A stretch of 64,000 nt of DNA from Fuerstiella sp. (GCA_014238335.1 JABABI010000020.1:1-64000); one strand, 5' to 3'. Counted from the stretch's first letter, positions 9,493 to 19,107 are shown. Numbers and translations are program-made. The notes: generated by a model from the sequence alone, not told the origin.

Positions 9493-11379
9493 GTGATCAA
9501 CTACCGCGGACTCAAGAAGCTGCTCGGCGAGACGAGTCTGGAGCGGAAGTGCCGGCTGCTGTTCGGTGCCGCACTGATGATCCTGATCACCACCAGTTTC
9601 TGGATTTACGCCGGTCGTACGCGGGCTCTTGTGGAAGCCCAGCAGGTCGTCAAAGCACAAACATTGATTCCGCAGATTCTGCTGCGAAGACACTACCAGC
9701 GTTACGCAGAGCAGCATGGTGAACAGACCGGGGAAACCGAGAACAATTCGCTGAACGTCGAAGATGTGGAATCTGCCGAGACTGTGGAAGGTTCGCCAAC
9801 AGATTCAACAGCACCGCGCGGCGAGCCGGCCACACAAAGCACCGAGGTTCTGGAACTGGAAGACTATTCCGACACAGACTTCAACACGTTCCGCGACCAT
9901 CTTTCGTCTGTCAATGAATTCGGTCTGGGCGTGAAATGGAGTTTGCTTAACAGCGATGCGACAAGAGACGGCGAAGCCATTGATGCGTGGGTGAAGTTCA
10001 AGAACGGTGAGACTCAGGACTGGCGCATGGACGACACTCCCGAGGGCGAACGGTTCCTGAAGTACTATGAGGCAATCACTGCAACAGATAGCTGTCTGAT
10101 GTGTCATAACGGACAAAACGCTTCGGCGTACAATTCCGGCGAATTAGTCGCCATGGCCACTGTCACCCTGTCCATGGCAAGCGTTGTCGACCAACTCAAT
10201 CACAACCGGATCATACTGGTGGCGTCGGCAATTGTGACGACATTTGTGGCCATGCTGGTGGCCTACCTGATTGTTCGGTACATCATTGTGAAGCCTGTGC
10301 TTCACCTGAAAGACGTCAGCGACGAAATTGCCAGAGGGAATTTGAACCTCCGCGCTGTGATCAACACGGGGGACGAGTTTGAAGAACTCAGCCATGCATT
10401 CAATCGTATGCTCCGTCACATGACCACGGTCAATGAAGAACTTCGCGGAGTCAACGACAGCTTTGGCGCCAAAGTCGATCAACTTGCTCAGGCGAACCTG
10501 GAACTGTTCAGCAGCAATGCGCTGAAGGACGAGTTTCTGGCCACAATGAGTCACGAGTTGCGTACTCCGCTGAACAGCATTCTGGGCTTCAGCGATGTCT
10601 TGGCCCATGCCGCGAATCTGGATGACCGACAGAAACGCTACGTGGACAATATACGCACGTCGGGGCGCAATCTGATGGTGCAGATCAACGATCTGCTGGA
10701 CCTTGCCAAGATCGAGAGTGGCCAGATGAAACTCACGCCAGGTCCGGTCAATGTACGCGAACTGGTCGACAACCAGGCAAATCAGATGATGCCGCTGGCG
10801 GACCAAAAGAACATTGATCTGCGTGTCCGTCATTCAGACCCTCCTGTGCCGGAAGTTCACCAGGACGCCGGCAAACTGCGGCAGATTCTGACCAACCTGC
10901 TCTCAAACGCCGTCAAGTTTACTCCCGAAGGAGGACGAGTACGCGTGACGGCGCAGCCGAAGGATGCGACCACATTTGAGATTAGTGTCGAAGACACGGG
11001 CATCGGAATTCCGATGCAGGAGCAGGAGCAAATCTTTGAAAAGTTTCGACAGGGCACAACAATTCCAGGGGAGCGAGATCATGTCAAACGCGAATTCGGC
11101 GGAACGGGTCTGGGACTGTCGATTGTCCGGGAATTGTCGCGACTGCTTGGCGGCGACGTCTTTCTGGAAAGTGAGTTCGGTAAAGGAAGCGTCTTTGTCA
11201 TTCAGTTGCCCATCGTTGCCCCGCCACCACTACCTGAGGACCACCTCGCTCTCAGCACACCTGCCGGGACAAGCCTGCAACGCATCACCTCCGTAGACCT
11301 GATGAGTCCGGGAGCTGGCGATTCCGATGCGTCGGATACGGCCGCCAGCCCACATGATGTCCAGCAGCACGGGACCTAA
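9493..11379 (+). CDS. Membrane sensor histidine kinase with Tll0287-like CxxCH domain
   Basis: Begins with GTG at 9493. A transmembrane helix (about residues 17-37) is followed by a periplasmic region of roughly 190 residues containing 'CLMCHNG' (C-x-x-C-H near residue 201), as in the haem-binding Tll0287-like (DUF3365) sensor domain. A second helix (about 238-262) leads to a HAMP domain, then a short coiled region. HisKA has 'MSHELRTPLNSILGFSD' with the phospho-accepting His near residue 354, and the ATP-binding domain shows 'NLLSNAVKF' and 'FGGTGLGLSIV'. There is no receiver domain and no adjacent response regulator, so its partner is unknown. It may sense redox state or a diatomic gas through haem; that is inference. 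Confidence 0.85.
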   Translation: MINYRGLKKLLGETSLERKCRLLFGAALMILITTSFWIYAGRTRALVEAQQVVKAQTLIPQILLRRHYQRYAEQHGEQTGETENNSLNVEDVESAETVEGSPTDSTAPRGEPATQSTEVLELEDYSDTDFNTFRDHLSSVNEFGLGVKWSLLNSDATRDGEAIDAWVKFKNGETQDWRMDDTPEGERFLKYYEAITATDSCLMCHNGQNASAYNSGELVAMATVTLSMASVVDQLNHNRIILVASAIVTTFVAMLVAYLIVRYIIVKPVLHLKDVSDEIARGNLNLRAVINTGDEFEELSHAFNRMLRHMTTVNEELRGVNDSFGAKVDQLAQANLELFSSNALKDEFLATMSHELRTPLNSILGFSDVLAHAANLDDRQKRYVDNIRTSGRNLMVQINDLLDLAKIESGQMKLTPGPVNVRELVDNQANQMMPLADQKNIDLRVRHSDPPVPEVHQDAGKLRQILTNLLSNAVKFTPEGGRVRVTAQPKDATTFEISVEDTGIGIPMQEQEQIFEKFRQGTTIPGERDHVKREFGGTGLGLSIVRELSRLLGGDVFLESEFGKGSVFVIQLPIVAPPPLPEDHLALSTPAGTSLQRITSVDLMSPGAGDSDASDTAASPHDVQQHGT

Positions 11380-11559
11380 CAGCGGCTGAGCGGCAGCGAT
11401 GCCCGATACCAAAGTATGTCGCCTGCTCGGCCAGTGCCGAGCCAGCGTGCAGCGTTTCCAATGGAAACAGCAAGTTTTGTGTTCGGACCGGATGTCAGGG
11501 CCGGGCCCACGCGATTCAATGAGCTGTTTCTCCGAATGGGTTGGTCTGTTTACTCTGCG

Positions 11560-12360
11560 CTATTGCAGAGCGGTCTTCAACATTCGTACTTTTCTGGCGC
11601 TGACGGTGCTGCAACGATCAAGCTCGTCACAAACCGCCCCTCGTACGGCGAACACATCGGGTTGAATTCGCCTCACGATCGGCAGATGGGTCTGGTTCAG
11701 TTGTCCGGCCAGGGCAAACGACAGTTGATTTCGTCGACAATGCTGTTGGACATTGACCAAAGCGGACTCCGACAACCAGTCAAGAGTGCTCGATCCGTCT
11801 TTGCCGTAGGTATCGATCAGCAGAAACGCACAGCAACTCGATTCAGCTGCTTCCAACACCTCGCGCCAGGGCGGTGCACCTGCTCTTTCGTGGTCTGCGT
11901 AAGCCACAGCAACCCAGTGCGGGCCGCCTTCAACGGAGTACGGCCGTGCAGCCTTCGGCTGCGCTTCTGATCGCCGGACATCACGGATTGTCTGGTTAAG
12001 CAGACAAGTGTCGAACTCGCGGCGAATTCCTGTCCACTCGTCAACCCATGTGCCAGCCGTGGCCGCACGATGCAAACCAGCGAGGCCCAGTTTGACGAAT
12101 GCCAGAGATTGCTCCATCCCTTTGAATCGGGAGGTACGACGGCCCCTGTACTCCGTCGTCCAGTCGAGGCATTCACCCAGTGCGGCGGACACCGGGATGC
12201 GACCGGCGACCGCGTCAACGACCTCACGGATCGTTGCGCCCCCGGCGAAACCGAGCGAACCGAATTCGGGCTCTTTCACGTCGATAATATCAGCGCCGCT
12301 GTCGGCTGCCTGCACGGCTTCCTCAGCATTCCTTACGGACACGAGCAGTTGAATCGTCAT
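11560..12360 (-). CDS. mfnB: (5-formylfuran-3-yl)methyl phosphate synthase-like protein (MfnB)
   Basis: The opening 'MTIQLLVSVRNAEEAVQAA' followed by 'GADIIDVKEPEFGSLGFAG' matches the MfnB/DUF556 family, which condenses two glyceraldehyde 3-phosphate units into the furan precursor of methanofuran. The Lys of 'DVKEP' (residue 29) corresponds to the Schiff-base Lys near position 27 of the archaeal enzyme. An upstream in-frame start at 12390 exists, but ATG 12360 overlaps the folP stop in ATGA and gives the family N-terminus directly. In planctomycetes the methanofuran/tetrahydromethanopterin C1 pathway is known, and coupling to folP fits a pterin/C1-carrier role. Confidence 0.85.
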   Translation of the reverse strand: MTIQLLVSVRNAEEAVQAADSGADIIDVKEPEFGSLGFAGGATIREVVDAVAGRIPVSAALGECLDWTTEYRGRRTSRFKGMEQSLAFVKLGLAGLHRAATAGTWVDEWTGIRREFDTCLLNQTIRDVRRSEAQPKAARPYSVEGGPHWVAVAYADHERAGAPPWREVLEAAESSCCAFLLIDTYGKDGSSTLDWLSESALVNVQQHCRRNQLSFALAGQLNQTHLPIVRRIQPDVFAVRGAVCDELDRCSTVSARKVRMLKTALQ

Positions 12361-13277
12361 AATGACTGCTTTCCTCGCACCGCATCCCACGCCGTCAGAG
12401 CATCTCGAGTAGCGTTGACATCATGAACCCGGAGCATGTCCACGCCGTTCTGGGCGAGCGCGATGGAAATTCCCGTCGTGCCGGCGTTGCGTTCTTCAAC
12501 CGCCCGGCCAAGCAACGTGGAAAAAAATCGCTTACGTGAATGTCCGACAACTATCGGACGCCCCAGCGTTTTTCTAATCTGTCCGATGGCCTGCATCAGC
12601 CGGAGGTTGTGTTCGGCCGTCTTGCCAAAGCCAATTCCAGGATCAACGCAAATTCGGGCAGGGGCGATGCCCGCCTGTTCGCAGGCTGAGAGTCGTTCCT
12701 GAAGGAAATCTGTAACTTCGTGAACAACATCGCCGTAAACCGGATTCTGCTGCATGTTCTGCGGCGTACCCTTGATGTGCATCATGCAGACCGCGGCATC
12801 AAATTCAGCACACACCGACATCATATCAGAATCAAATGTCAATCCGGAGATATCGTTGACGATGAAGGCCCCCGCTGCCAGTGCCTGACGCGCCACTTCA
12901 GCCTTCGTTGTGTCAATGGAAATTGGAACATCGGTCTGAGCAGCCAGTTTCCTGACAACTGGAATCGTGCGAGCAAGTTCGTCTGCAACATCAACCTGTA
13001 CAGCACCAGGCCGCGTCGATTCTCCGCCGACGTCGATGACATCGGCTCCATCACGAGCCAACTGAATTCCATGGGCGACGGCAGCGTCAACCTGATTGTG
13101 TAACCCGCCGTCTGAAAAGCTGTCGGGCGTGACATTCAGAATCCCCATTATCAGAGGAACGTTGTTCCGACAGAGAATTCGAACGCCAACCTTCCAGTCG
13201 CCGTGACCACCAATCCTGTTGTTCACCAGAACTCCCATTCCGTGATTACTAAGGCAGAAACGACTCCGATCTGCCAC
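12357..13277 (-). CDS. folP: Dihydropteroate synthase
   Basis: Joins p-aminobenzoate to hydroxymethyldihydropterin pyrophosphate. The family signature 'GILNVTPDSFSDGG' lies at residues 45-58, 'DVGGESTRPGA' follows, then 'NDISGLTFD' and the phosphate-binding 'VGHSRKRFF' near residue 245. At 306 residues it is slightly longer than usual because of an N-terminal extension; the true start may be an internal codon. It overlaps mfnB downstream (ATGA). A strong terminator at 13292-13323 separates it from the upstream pilin-like gene. Given the neighbour it may serve tetrahydromethanopterin as well as folate synthesis, although dedicated methanopterin enzymes usually differ; this is inference. Confidence 0.93.
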   Translation of the reverse strand: MADRSRFCLSNHGMGVLVNNRIGGHGDWKVGVRILCRNNVPLIMGILNVTPDSFSDGGLHNQVDAAVAHGIQLARDGADVIDVGGESTRPGAVQVDVADELARTIPVVRKLAAQTDVPISIDTTKAEVARQALAAGAFIVNDISGLTFDSDMMSVCAEFDAAVCMMHIKGTPQNMQQNPVYGDVVHEVTDFLQERLSACEQAGIAPARICVDPGIGFGKTAEHNLRLMQAIGQIRKTLGRPIVVGHSRKRFFSTLLGRAVEERNAGTTGISIALAQNGVDMLRVHDVNATRDALTAWDAVRGKQSL

Positions 13278-13291
13278 CGCAGTAGCTTAGC

Positions 13292-13323
13292 AAAAAAGAC
13301 GACACCCGGTGATGGGTGTCGTC
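13292..13323 (-). terminator. Strong intrinsic terminator after the pilin-like gene
   Basis: On the minus strand GACGACACCC, a six-base loop and GGGTGTCGTC form a perfect 10-bp stem followed by six T residues. It lies 48 bases after the stop codon of the pilin-like gene and just before folP, so it insulates folP/mfnB from the abundant upstream transcript. Confidence 0.88.
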
Positions 13324-13370
13324 AGGGAATTCTGAGAGATTGGGCCGGTCAGTCAGCCCCATCGCACAAA

Positions 13371-13877
13371 TCACTTCTTTTGTGGAATCGCTGGCACTGG
13401 CTGGCGTTTGTGATGCTCGTTCTTTTCTGTTCTAACGGGCGCCCGGTGGACTGCGCCTCCGTGATGGGCCGGTACGCCACCGGCAGCACCACGGTTTCTG
13501 AGCGTGCCCTGTTCTCCTCGACTGTGACCAGAAGCACAAACAATGATGGAATTGCAGTCGCAGAGATCAGGTCGGTCACTGTAAGACGCTCCATGTGTCG
13601 CTGCCTTAATGCCAGAGACGCCAATGCCAGAGGCGCCAATGCCAGAGGCGCCAATGCCTCCACAGTTATTGCCGTGGTTGAACGAAACGATTCCAGGTAC
13701 CTGATAGGACTGGTCCATATTTCCAATAGCATCGCCAAGATCACCCATTTCCGCCACGACGGCAGACTGTACTTCCACAAGGCCAACGATCATTCCAAGC
13801 ACCAGAATCGTCCCCAGCAGTACAATTTCGGCAGAGAGGATGACTCCTTCTTCGTCCTTCCAGAACGTGTTAAACAT
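13371..13877 (-). CDS. Pilin-like small membrane protein with GASGI repeats
   Basis: ATG 13877 is chosen because AAAGGT precedes it by about seven bases; a longer frame to 14330 has no protein-like character. The 168-residue product starts 'MFNTFWKDEEGVILSAEIV' and continues into one hydrophobic helix (about residues 13-35), the layout of Flp/TadE-type pilins and of a planctomycete-specific family with the same 'F..fwkDE.G.ilSaE' opening. Near residue 75-90 a pentapeptide GASGI/GVSGI is repeated, encoded by three 15-base units. Cysteines in 'CDC' follow. The last 50 residues are low-complexity and His/Arg-rich and could be out of the original frame. It is probably a membrane-anchored structural or pilus component. 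Confidence 0.65.
   Translation of the reverse strand: MFNTFWKDEEGVILSAEIVLLGTILVLGMIVGLVEVQSAVVAEMGDLGDAIGNMDQSYQVPGIVSFNHGNNCGGIGASGIGASGIGVSGIKAATHGASYSDRPDLCDCNSIIVCASGHSRGEQGTLRNRGAAGGVPAHHGGAVHRAPVRTEKNEHHKRQPVPAIPQKK
13608..13652. repeat. 15-bp tandem repeat, three units
   Basis: Three consecutive copies of AATGCCAGAG(G/A)CGCC, the first with one mismatch, followed by a partial fourth. It is in frame inside the pilin-like gene and encodes GASGI units, so copy-number changes would lengthen the protein without a frameshift. Confidence 0.85.
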
Positions 13878-13898
13878 TTTTCTGTACCTTTTTGAGAG

Positions 13899-13928
13899 AG
13901 TGTAGAGAGTCTGTTCGGACACCTGCAA
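13899..13928 (-). promoter_or_regulatory. Possible sigma-70-type promoter of the pilin-like gene
   Basis: On the minus strand TTGCAG and TACACT are separated by 18 bases, ending 21 bases before the ATG. The short leader leaves just enough room for the ribosome binding site. Confidence 0.3.
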
Positions 13929-14572
13929 TTGAGCCGCAGCGACGCAGTTTCTCTGCGACACACCGCGTTGCGGGTTGCCATATTTGCCGCCGGCGGTACG
14001 TGAATTCTGACGCAGATCGCACGTGCTGCCTTTGGTCAGCATTTGCTTCCAGCAAGCCACACGCCGAAACGTCTGATGCCGAATCTCCACCAACCCGTAT
14101 ATTCTGCTCAGGGATGTAAAACCATATGACAGGCGGACTTGCAGCGGACTTCTGAATGGCGCGGGGCGGAACGGTTTTGGGTGGCGGCAGGCATGGCGAT
14201 CAGACGGCGGTACATGATGTAAAGCGTCTTTGTTAGGACTTCTGAACAGCAGCGCGGCTGTGAACCGGACAGTCGAGCGTGCCAGACCGTGAAAGAAGCA
14301 CAGGCGGAGCAATCGGTACGGTTGGATCAACAGTCGCTGAGCGTCTCCGCTGGAAGGACAGGACCCTGGTGGGCATATCTGTCCGGGTCACCCTGCATTG
14401 GCCTTAACCCCAGCGCTGTCAATCCCGATATCTGCGGTACTGAGTTCCAGGAAACACGAGACAACGGAGTTGTGGTCGATCTTCGACCGACGGAGTGGAG
14501 AAGGAATCGTTCTGTAACCAGCCTTCCGGTGAACTGATCCCAATCATTCCTCAAACCGTCGGCAGTTGATTT
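13929..14572. other. Intergenic region without recognisable gene
   Basis: About 640 bases between the pilin-like gene and the next plus-strand gene. Frames here (for example the upstream extension of the pilin frame and a plus-strand frame at 14289-14537) show no domain, signal or ribosome site. I see no RNA gene. Confidence 0.5.
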
Positions 14573-15049
14573 ATGTCCATCGAAAAACTCCTTCAGCAAA
14601 TGGAGGATTACAAGACACGCAGAGAACAGCGTGACCATCGCCCGACATGGCTGAAAAAGTTCATCCACGATGTGGCGGATGTCTTTGAACCATTGGCAAA
14701 CGTAGGTCGGGTCGGCTTTGATTGTCAGGCAGATGAACGCGGGTGGCTGGTGACCATGTACCTGGGAACGACAGAGATTATTGGCGGTCCCAAAGACGGC
14801 CAGATCGAACACGTCGGCTTCCGGATCGACATCCAACAATTGCTGCTGCTGTTCAATGATGTCAGCCGATGCGAATGGTACTCGGTCGGAAACGAATGTG
14901 ACGAACGTTTTGAGCCGTCCGTACGTTCGCTGATATCCGTCACCGGACAGGTTAACTCAGCGCATGGCGTGAGACTCGAATTGCTGGGAGTCCCTCCGAA
15001 ATATGTCGGCCCCGCACTCAAACAATACAGTCCGAACCATCCTCAATAG
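14573..15049 (+). CDS. Conserved-type hypothetical protein, 158 aa
   Basis: I do not recognise the family. The protein starts with an amphipathic, charged helix ('SIEKLLQQMEDYKTRREQR') followed by a mixed alpha/beta region with 'VGFDCQADERGWLVTMYLG' and 'PKDGQIEHVGFRIDIQQLL'. It is soluble, without signal peptide. Codon use matches its neighbours. It is followed on the same strand by the DinB gene after 180 bases, so shared regulation is possible but not shown. Confidence 0.6.
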   Translation: MSIEKLLQQMEDYKTRREQRDHRPTWLKKFIHDVADVFEPLANVGRVGFDCQADERGWLVTMYLGTTEIIGGPKDGQIEHVGFRIDIQQLLLLFNDVSRCEWYSVGNECDERFEPSVRSLISVTGQVNSAHGVRLELLGVPPKYVGPALKQYSPNHPQ

Positions 15050-15231
15050 CGACGATCCGGAACAATGAAATCGGGCGGGCATCGGCACGCCGGCAGGGTC
15101 ATCACCTCCGTCGGTGTGCCATCCCTTTCCCGGGCCGGAGCGGCCTTGTCTGCCGTTCCGTCTGCCGTTCATGTCAGAATCAGTGACACAGCTCAGCATT
15201 GTGACTTTCTCCGTGCAGAAAGCGACTTCTC

Positions 15232-15696
15232 ATGTCTGACCTCGAACGCCTGCTCGCCAAATACGCCGCCGGTCCGGATAGACTGCGACGGTCGATCGTG
15301 GATGTTCGGCCGGACGATCTTGATGCTGTGCCCTGCGAGGGCTATTGGTCGATCCGACAGGTCATTTGTCACCTGTCGGATTCAGATTCAGTCTACGCCG
15401 ATCGCATCAAAAGGGTCCTTGCAGAAGATAACCCGACCTTCTTTGACGCCGACCCGAATCTGTTCTGCGAAGCGTTGTACTGGTCCGAACGTGACATTGA
15501 CGAAGAATTGCAGCTGCTCACGCTGACACGCCGCCAGATACTGCGTATTCTCCGGAATTGCCCGGTCGAAACGTTTCAGCGCACGGGCGTTCACTCTGCC
15601 GACGGGGCCATGACGCTGGAAACGCTCGTGGAGCGAATCATGGAACACATTCCGCACCATATTCGCTTCATCGAACAAAAGATCTCGGCCCTTTGA
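15232..15696 (+). CDS. DinB-family four-helix protein
   Basis: A 154-residue protein of the DinB/YfiT superfamily: four-helix-bundle metalloproteins that act in thiol (bacillithiol or mycothiol-like) transfer or have unknown roles. The family features are 'GYWSIRQVICHLSDSDSVY', where the His supplies one metal ligand, and the C-terminal 'MEHIPHHIRFIEQ', which supplies the other two. Length is typical. The specific substrate is not predictable. It lies between a hypothetical gene and purF with no overlaps. Confidence 0.8.
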   Translation: MSDLERLLAKYAAGPDRLRRSIVDVRPDDLDAVPCEGYWSIRQVICHLSDSDSVYADRIKRVLAEDNPTFFDADPNLFCEALYWSERDIDEELQLLTLTRRQILRILRNCPVETFQRTGVHSADGAMTLETLVERIMEHIPHHIRFIEQKISAL

Positions 15697-16018
15697 TTTC
15701 AAAAGGCCGGCAACAGCAAAACATTGACGGATTGCGGCATAATTGAGGATCTATGTACCAAGTTGTCGGTCAGGGTTGTGTCGGACACCTGCGCCACTAT
15801 TATCCGCGCCGTGCAGGAGTGTTCACTGAGAATTCGGCAATCTCCGCCCATTCTCGGGAACCGTACATTTGCGATTCCACGAAACCCAAGTCACTGTGTA
15901 ACTTGTCACCCACCCCGTTGTTGTAAGGCTGGACGAGGGCTCGGCTCCTGTTCGGCCCGTGCGGTGATGAGATCTCACGCAGTTGGCTGACTCGCTGCGG
16001 CAACATAATTCACCTGGT
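15697..16018. other. Intergenic region upstream of purF
   Basis: About 320 bases with no supported gene. It presumably contains the purF promoter. I saw no convincing purine riboswitch or PurR-like operator. Confidence 0.5.
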
Positions 16019-17587
16019 ATGGATGAGTTATTCCACGAGTGCGGCGTCGCCGCCATTTACCACTTCGATTCCCCGGAAACCAGTCCACAGGTCCCCGAAG
16101 GCAGCGCCGATCAGGCGTCTCGACTGATTCCCGGGATGTTGCTGGACATGCAAAATCGGGGACAGCTGGCAGCCGGATTCACGACTTACAATCCGGATCG
16201 GCTGCAGCTGATCGACACCCACAAGGACGTCGGAGGTGTCGCTGAGGCGTTCCGCATGAATCATCCGGATCAGTACCTGGAACTGATGAAGGAATATGCA
16301 GGCCACGCTGCCATCGGACATGTTCGCTACGCAACCTGCGGAAAAAATGACCGCAGTTATGCTCAGCCATTCGAACGGCACCATATTGCCCGTTCCAAGT
16401 GGTTCAGCTTCGCCTTCAACGGGCAACTGACAAACTACCTGGAACTGCGCGAAGAAATTCTGCAGACGACAGACTTTCACCTGACTCGGGAAACTGACAC
16501 TGAAATTCTGAATCACCTGATTTCCCAGGAACTGTCCGAAAAACCCGGCATCACCCACATGGAGCTGCTGTCGTCCCTGAGTCGACGACTGGACGGCTCA
16601 TGGAACATCGTCTACCTGAATGCCAACGGCGAGATGTTCGTGTCCCGGGATCCCCGGGGAATTCGTCCGCTCTGCTATGCGGTCGATGGACCATTGTTTG
16701 CGGCCGCCAGCGAAAGCGTCGCACTAACGCATCTTGGATTTTCAGAAGAAAGCGTCAGAAACGTTCCGCCAGGGCACGCGGTGTTCGTCGATCAGAGCGG
16801 GGCACACGTTGAGAAATTTGCAGAATCACCGCGCAAGTCGCACTGTTTTTTTGAGTGGATCTATTTTGCGAATGCGGGCAGCCACTTCGATAACGCAGGT
16901 GTGTATCTGTCCCGCAAGCGGCTTGGTGAAGAGCTGGCTCGCCGTGAAACCGTGCCGATTGATGAAGACACCATCGTGGTGCCCGTCCCCGACACGGCCA
17001 AGGCCGCTGCCGACAGTATGGCCTATGAACTGAAGGTACCGTCGCTGGAAGGATTGATCCGCAATCGTTACATCGGTCGTACGTTTATTGAGGGGGCCAA
17101 TCGCGCCGACAAGGTGCGAATGAAATATACACCGCTGCCGGAGATCATGGACGGCAAACGCGTGTTGCTGGTGGACGATTCCATCGTGCGGGCGACCACG
17201 TTAAAGGAACTACTGCGTCTGCTGCGTGATCGCGGCAAAGTCAAAGAAGTCCACGTCCGCATCGCCTGCCCGCCCATCATTGCTCCATGCTATTACGGCA
17301 TAGATATGTCGACGATCGCCGAACTGTTCGCGCCGAACCACATGGCGGGCAATGTGATCACCGCAGCAGAAGAACAAAAAATGGCGGATGTGATCGGAGC
17401 AGACAGTTTAAGATACCTGCCGGTGGAAGCACTGGCAGATTGCGTGGGGCTGCCACAGGAAAACATGTGCCAGGCCTGTGTTGATACCGTGTACCCAACT
17501 CCCGCTGGCGAGGAACTGTACCGCAAGGCAGTTATTAGTTACGAGAAGGGAATGGGCAACTGCGATCGGATCTTCGACGCGCAGTAG
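16019..17587 (+). CDS. purF: Amidophosphoribosyltransferase
   Basis: First committed enzyme of purine synthesis: glutamine plus PRPP to phosphoribosylamine. The N-terminal glutaminase begins '[16 protein letters not shown]'; the Cys at residue 8 is the nucleophile after processing. '[11 protein letters not shown]' and '[14 protein letters not shown]' follow. The phosphoribosyltransferase motif '[13 protein letters not shown]' is near residue 382, and Cys-containing '[12 protein letters not shown]' at the C-terminus resembles the iron-sulfur ligands of the Bacillus-type enzyme. An in-frame TTG at 15983 would add 12 residues; the ATG is preferred because it fits the short leader before the Cys. 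The next gene starts 35 bases later. Confidence 0.93.
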   Translation: MDELFHECGVAAIYHFDSPETSPQVPEGSADQASRLIPGMLLDMQNRGQLAAGFTTYNPDRLQLIDTHKDVGGVAEAFRMNHPDQYLELMKEYAGHAAIGHVRYATCGKNDRSYAQPFERHHIARSKWFSFAFNGQLTNYLELREEILQTTDFHLTRETDTEILNHLISQELSEKPGITHMELLSSLSRRLDGSWNIVYLNANGEMFVSRDPRGIRPLCYAVDGPLFAAASESVALTHLGFSEESVRNVPPGHAVFVDQSGAHVEKFAESPRKSHCFFEWIYFANAGSHFDNAGVYLSRKRLGEELARRETVPIDEDTIVVPVPDTAKAAADSMAYELKVPSLEGLIRNRYIGRTFIEGANRADKVRMKYTPLPEIMDGKRVLLVDDSIVRATTLKELLRLLRDRGKVKEVHVRIACPPIIAPCYYGIDMSTIAELFAPNHMAGNVITAAEEQKMADVIGADSLRYLPVEALADCVGLPQENMCQACVDTVYPTPAGEELYRKAVISYEKGMGNCDRIFDAQ

Positions 17588-17622
17588 ATTTCGCTGATTC
17601 TATCGCCGCAAGGTGCTGACCG

Positions 17623-19107
17623 ATGAACCCAGTCCTGGAACATCAACTCCAGACAACTCGACGTCAGCTGCTCAGTGCCGCCGGGACCGGGATTGGCACC
17701 GCTGCTCTGGCCAGCCTTGTCGGCAAAGACACCGTCGCCGCAATGGGTTCGTCGGACGGGATCGCGACGTCTGCACACCCAATCGGCGGACTGCCCGGTC
17801 TGCCGCACCTGAGCCCTAAGGTCAAAAACGTCATTTACCTGTTTCAAAACGGGGCACCGACGCACGTCGACCTTTTTGATTTCAAGCCAAAGCTGTCCGA
17901 ACTGCATGGTCAGCCGGTCCCCCCAGGGTTTGTTGACGGCAAACGATTCAGCACCATGACGGGGAACGCCTCGGGCAAGCTGATGCTGGCGCCCGTCGAA
18001 CCGTTTCATCAGCACGGCCACTGCGGGGCCACCGTCAGCGAATTCATGCCGCACACAGCGCGGGTCGTCGATAAGATCTGTTTCCTCAAAGGGATGCATA
18101 CCGACGCGGTGAACCACGCACCGGCGATATCATTTCTACTGAGCGGTTCGCAGATTCCCGGTCGCCCCACTCTGGGAGCATGGCTTAACTACGGACTTGG
18201 CAGTGAGGCGGAAGATCTGCCCGCGTTCGTGGTCATGACCTCCATCAGCAAGAACACCACCTGCGGTCAGATCTTTTACGATTTCTACTGGGCCAGTGGT
18301 TTTCTGCCTTCGCAGTATCAGGGAGTTAAATTTCGCAGCGGCGGTGACCCGGTTCTGTACCTGTCAAATCCTAAAGGTATGACTCGAAAAATGCGGCGCG
18401 GCTGGCTGGACGACCTGGCAAAGCTGAACCACATAAAACTACAGCAACAGGCAGATCCCGAGATTGCCACTCGCATTTCACAATACGAGATGGGATTCCG
18501 GATGCAGGCCAGTGTGCCGGAATTGACCGACCTTTCCGGCGAATCGAAATCCACTCTTGATATGTACGGGCCGTCCGTCACGGAACGCGGCACGTTCGCT
18601 CACAACTGCCTGCTGGCCCGACGCCTTGTTGAACGCGGCACTCGCTTTGTGCAACTGATGCATGCCGGATGGGACCAGCACAACAGTCTGACCACGGAAT
18701 TGTATACGCAGTGCAAAGACACGGATCAGCCGTCCGCCGCGCTGATCCGGGACCTTGAACAACGCGGGCTACTTGATGAGACGCTGGTAGTGTGGGGCGG
18801 TGAATTTGGTCGGACTCCGTTCCTGCAGGGAGACATCAACAACCGACCGCGCTGGGGACGAGACCACCATCCGTATGCTTTCACAATCTGGATGGCGGGT
18901 GCCGGTGTTAAACCAGGTATGACCTTCGGAGCATCCGACGAACTGGGAATCAACGTGGCAACGAACGGCGTGCATGTGCACGATCTGCAGGCAACAATTC
19001 TACACCTGCTTGGCATCGATCATGAACGACTGACATATCGGTTCCAGGGACGCCAGTTCCGCCTGACCGACGTACATGGCAAGGTCGTTCAGGACATCCT
19101 TGCTTAG
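17623..19107 (+). CDS. DUF1501 exported protein (Tat signal)
   Basis: A 494-residue DUF1501 protein, a family greatly expanded in planctomycetes. The twin-arginine signal 'TTRRQLLSAAGTGIG' starts at residue 11. The core has 'VKNVIYLFQNGAPTHVDLFD', 'HTDAVNHAPAISFLLSG' and 'VVWGGEFGRTPF', all hallmarks of the family, whose fold resembles alkaline-phosphatase/sulfatase enzymes. The C-terminus ends in the usual '[18 protein letters not shown]'. Its biochemical activity is unknown. Most relatives sit next to DUF1549/DUF1553 cytochrome-like genes, but this one stands alone, 35 bases after purF. Confidence 0.88.
   Translation: MNPVLEHQLQTTRRQLLSAAGTGIGTAALASLVGKDTVAAMGSSDGIATSAHPIGGLPGLPHLSPKVKNVIYLFQNGAPTHVDLFDFKPKLSELHGQPVPPGFVDGKRFSTMTGNASGKLMLAPVEPFHQHGHCGATVSEFMPHTARVVDKICFLKGMHTDAVNHAPAISFLLSGSQIPGRPTLGAWLNYGLGSEAEDLPAFVVMTSISKNTTCGQIFYDFYWASGFLPSQYQGVKFRSGGDPVLYLSNPKGMTRKMRRGWLDDLAKLNHIKLQQQADPEIATRISQYEMGFRMQASVPELTDLSGESKSTLDMYGPSVTERGTFAHNCLLARRLVERGTRFVQLMHAGWDQHNSLTTELYTQCKDTDQPSAALIRDLEQRGLLDETLVVWGGEFGRTPFLQGDINNRPRWGRDHHPYAFTIWMAGAGVKPGMTFGASDELGINVATNGVHVHDLQATILHLLGIDHERLTYRFQGRQFRLTDVHGKVVQDILA

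Noticed and set aside
10144..10833. A 229-codon minus-strand frame inside the sensor kinase
   Set aside because: Mirror frame of a strongly conserved kinase; no domain, no ribosome site.
13371..14330. A 319-codon minus-strand frame as one protein
   Set aside because: Only the part from 13877 has a ribosome site and protein-like features; the upstream 150 codons are low-complexity.
15697..16018. Possible purine riboswitch before purF
   Set aside because: No recognisable conserved core; only an ordinary intergenic region.
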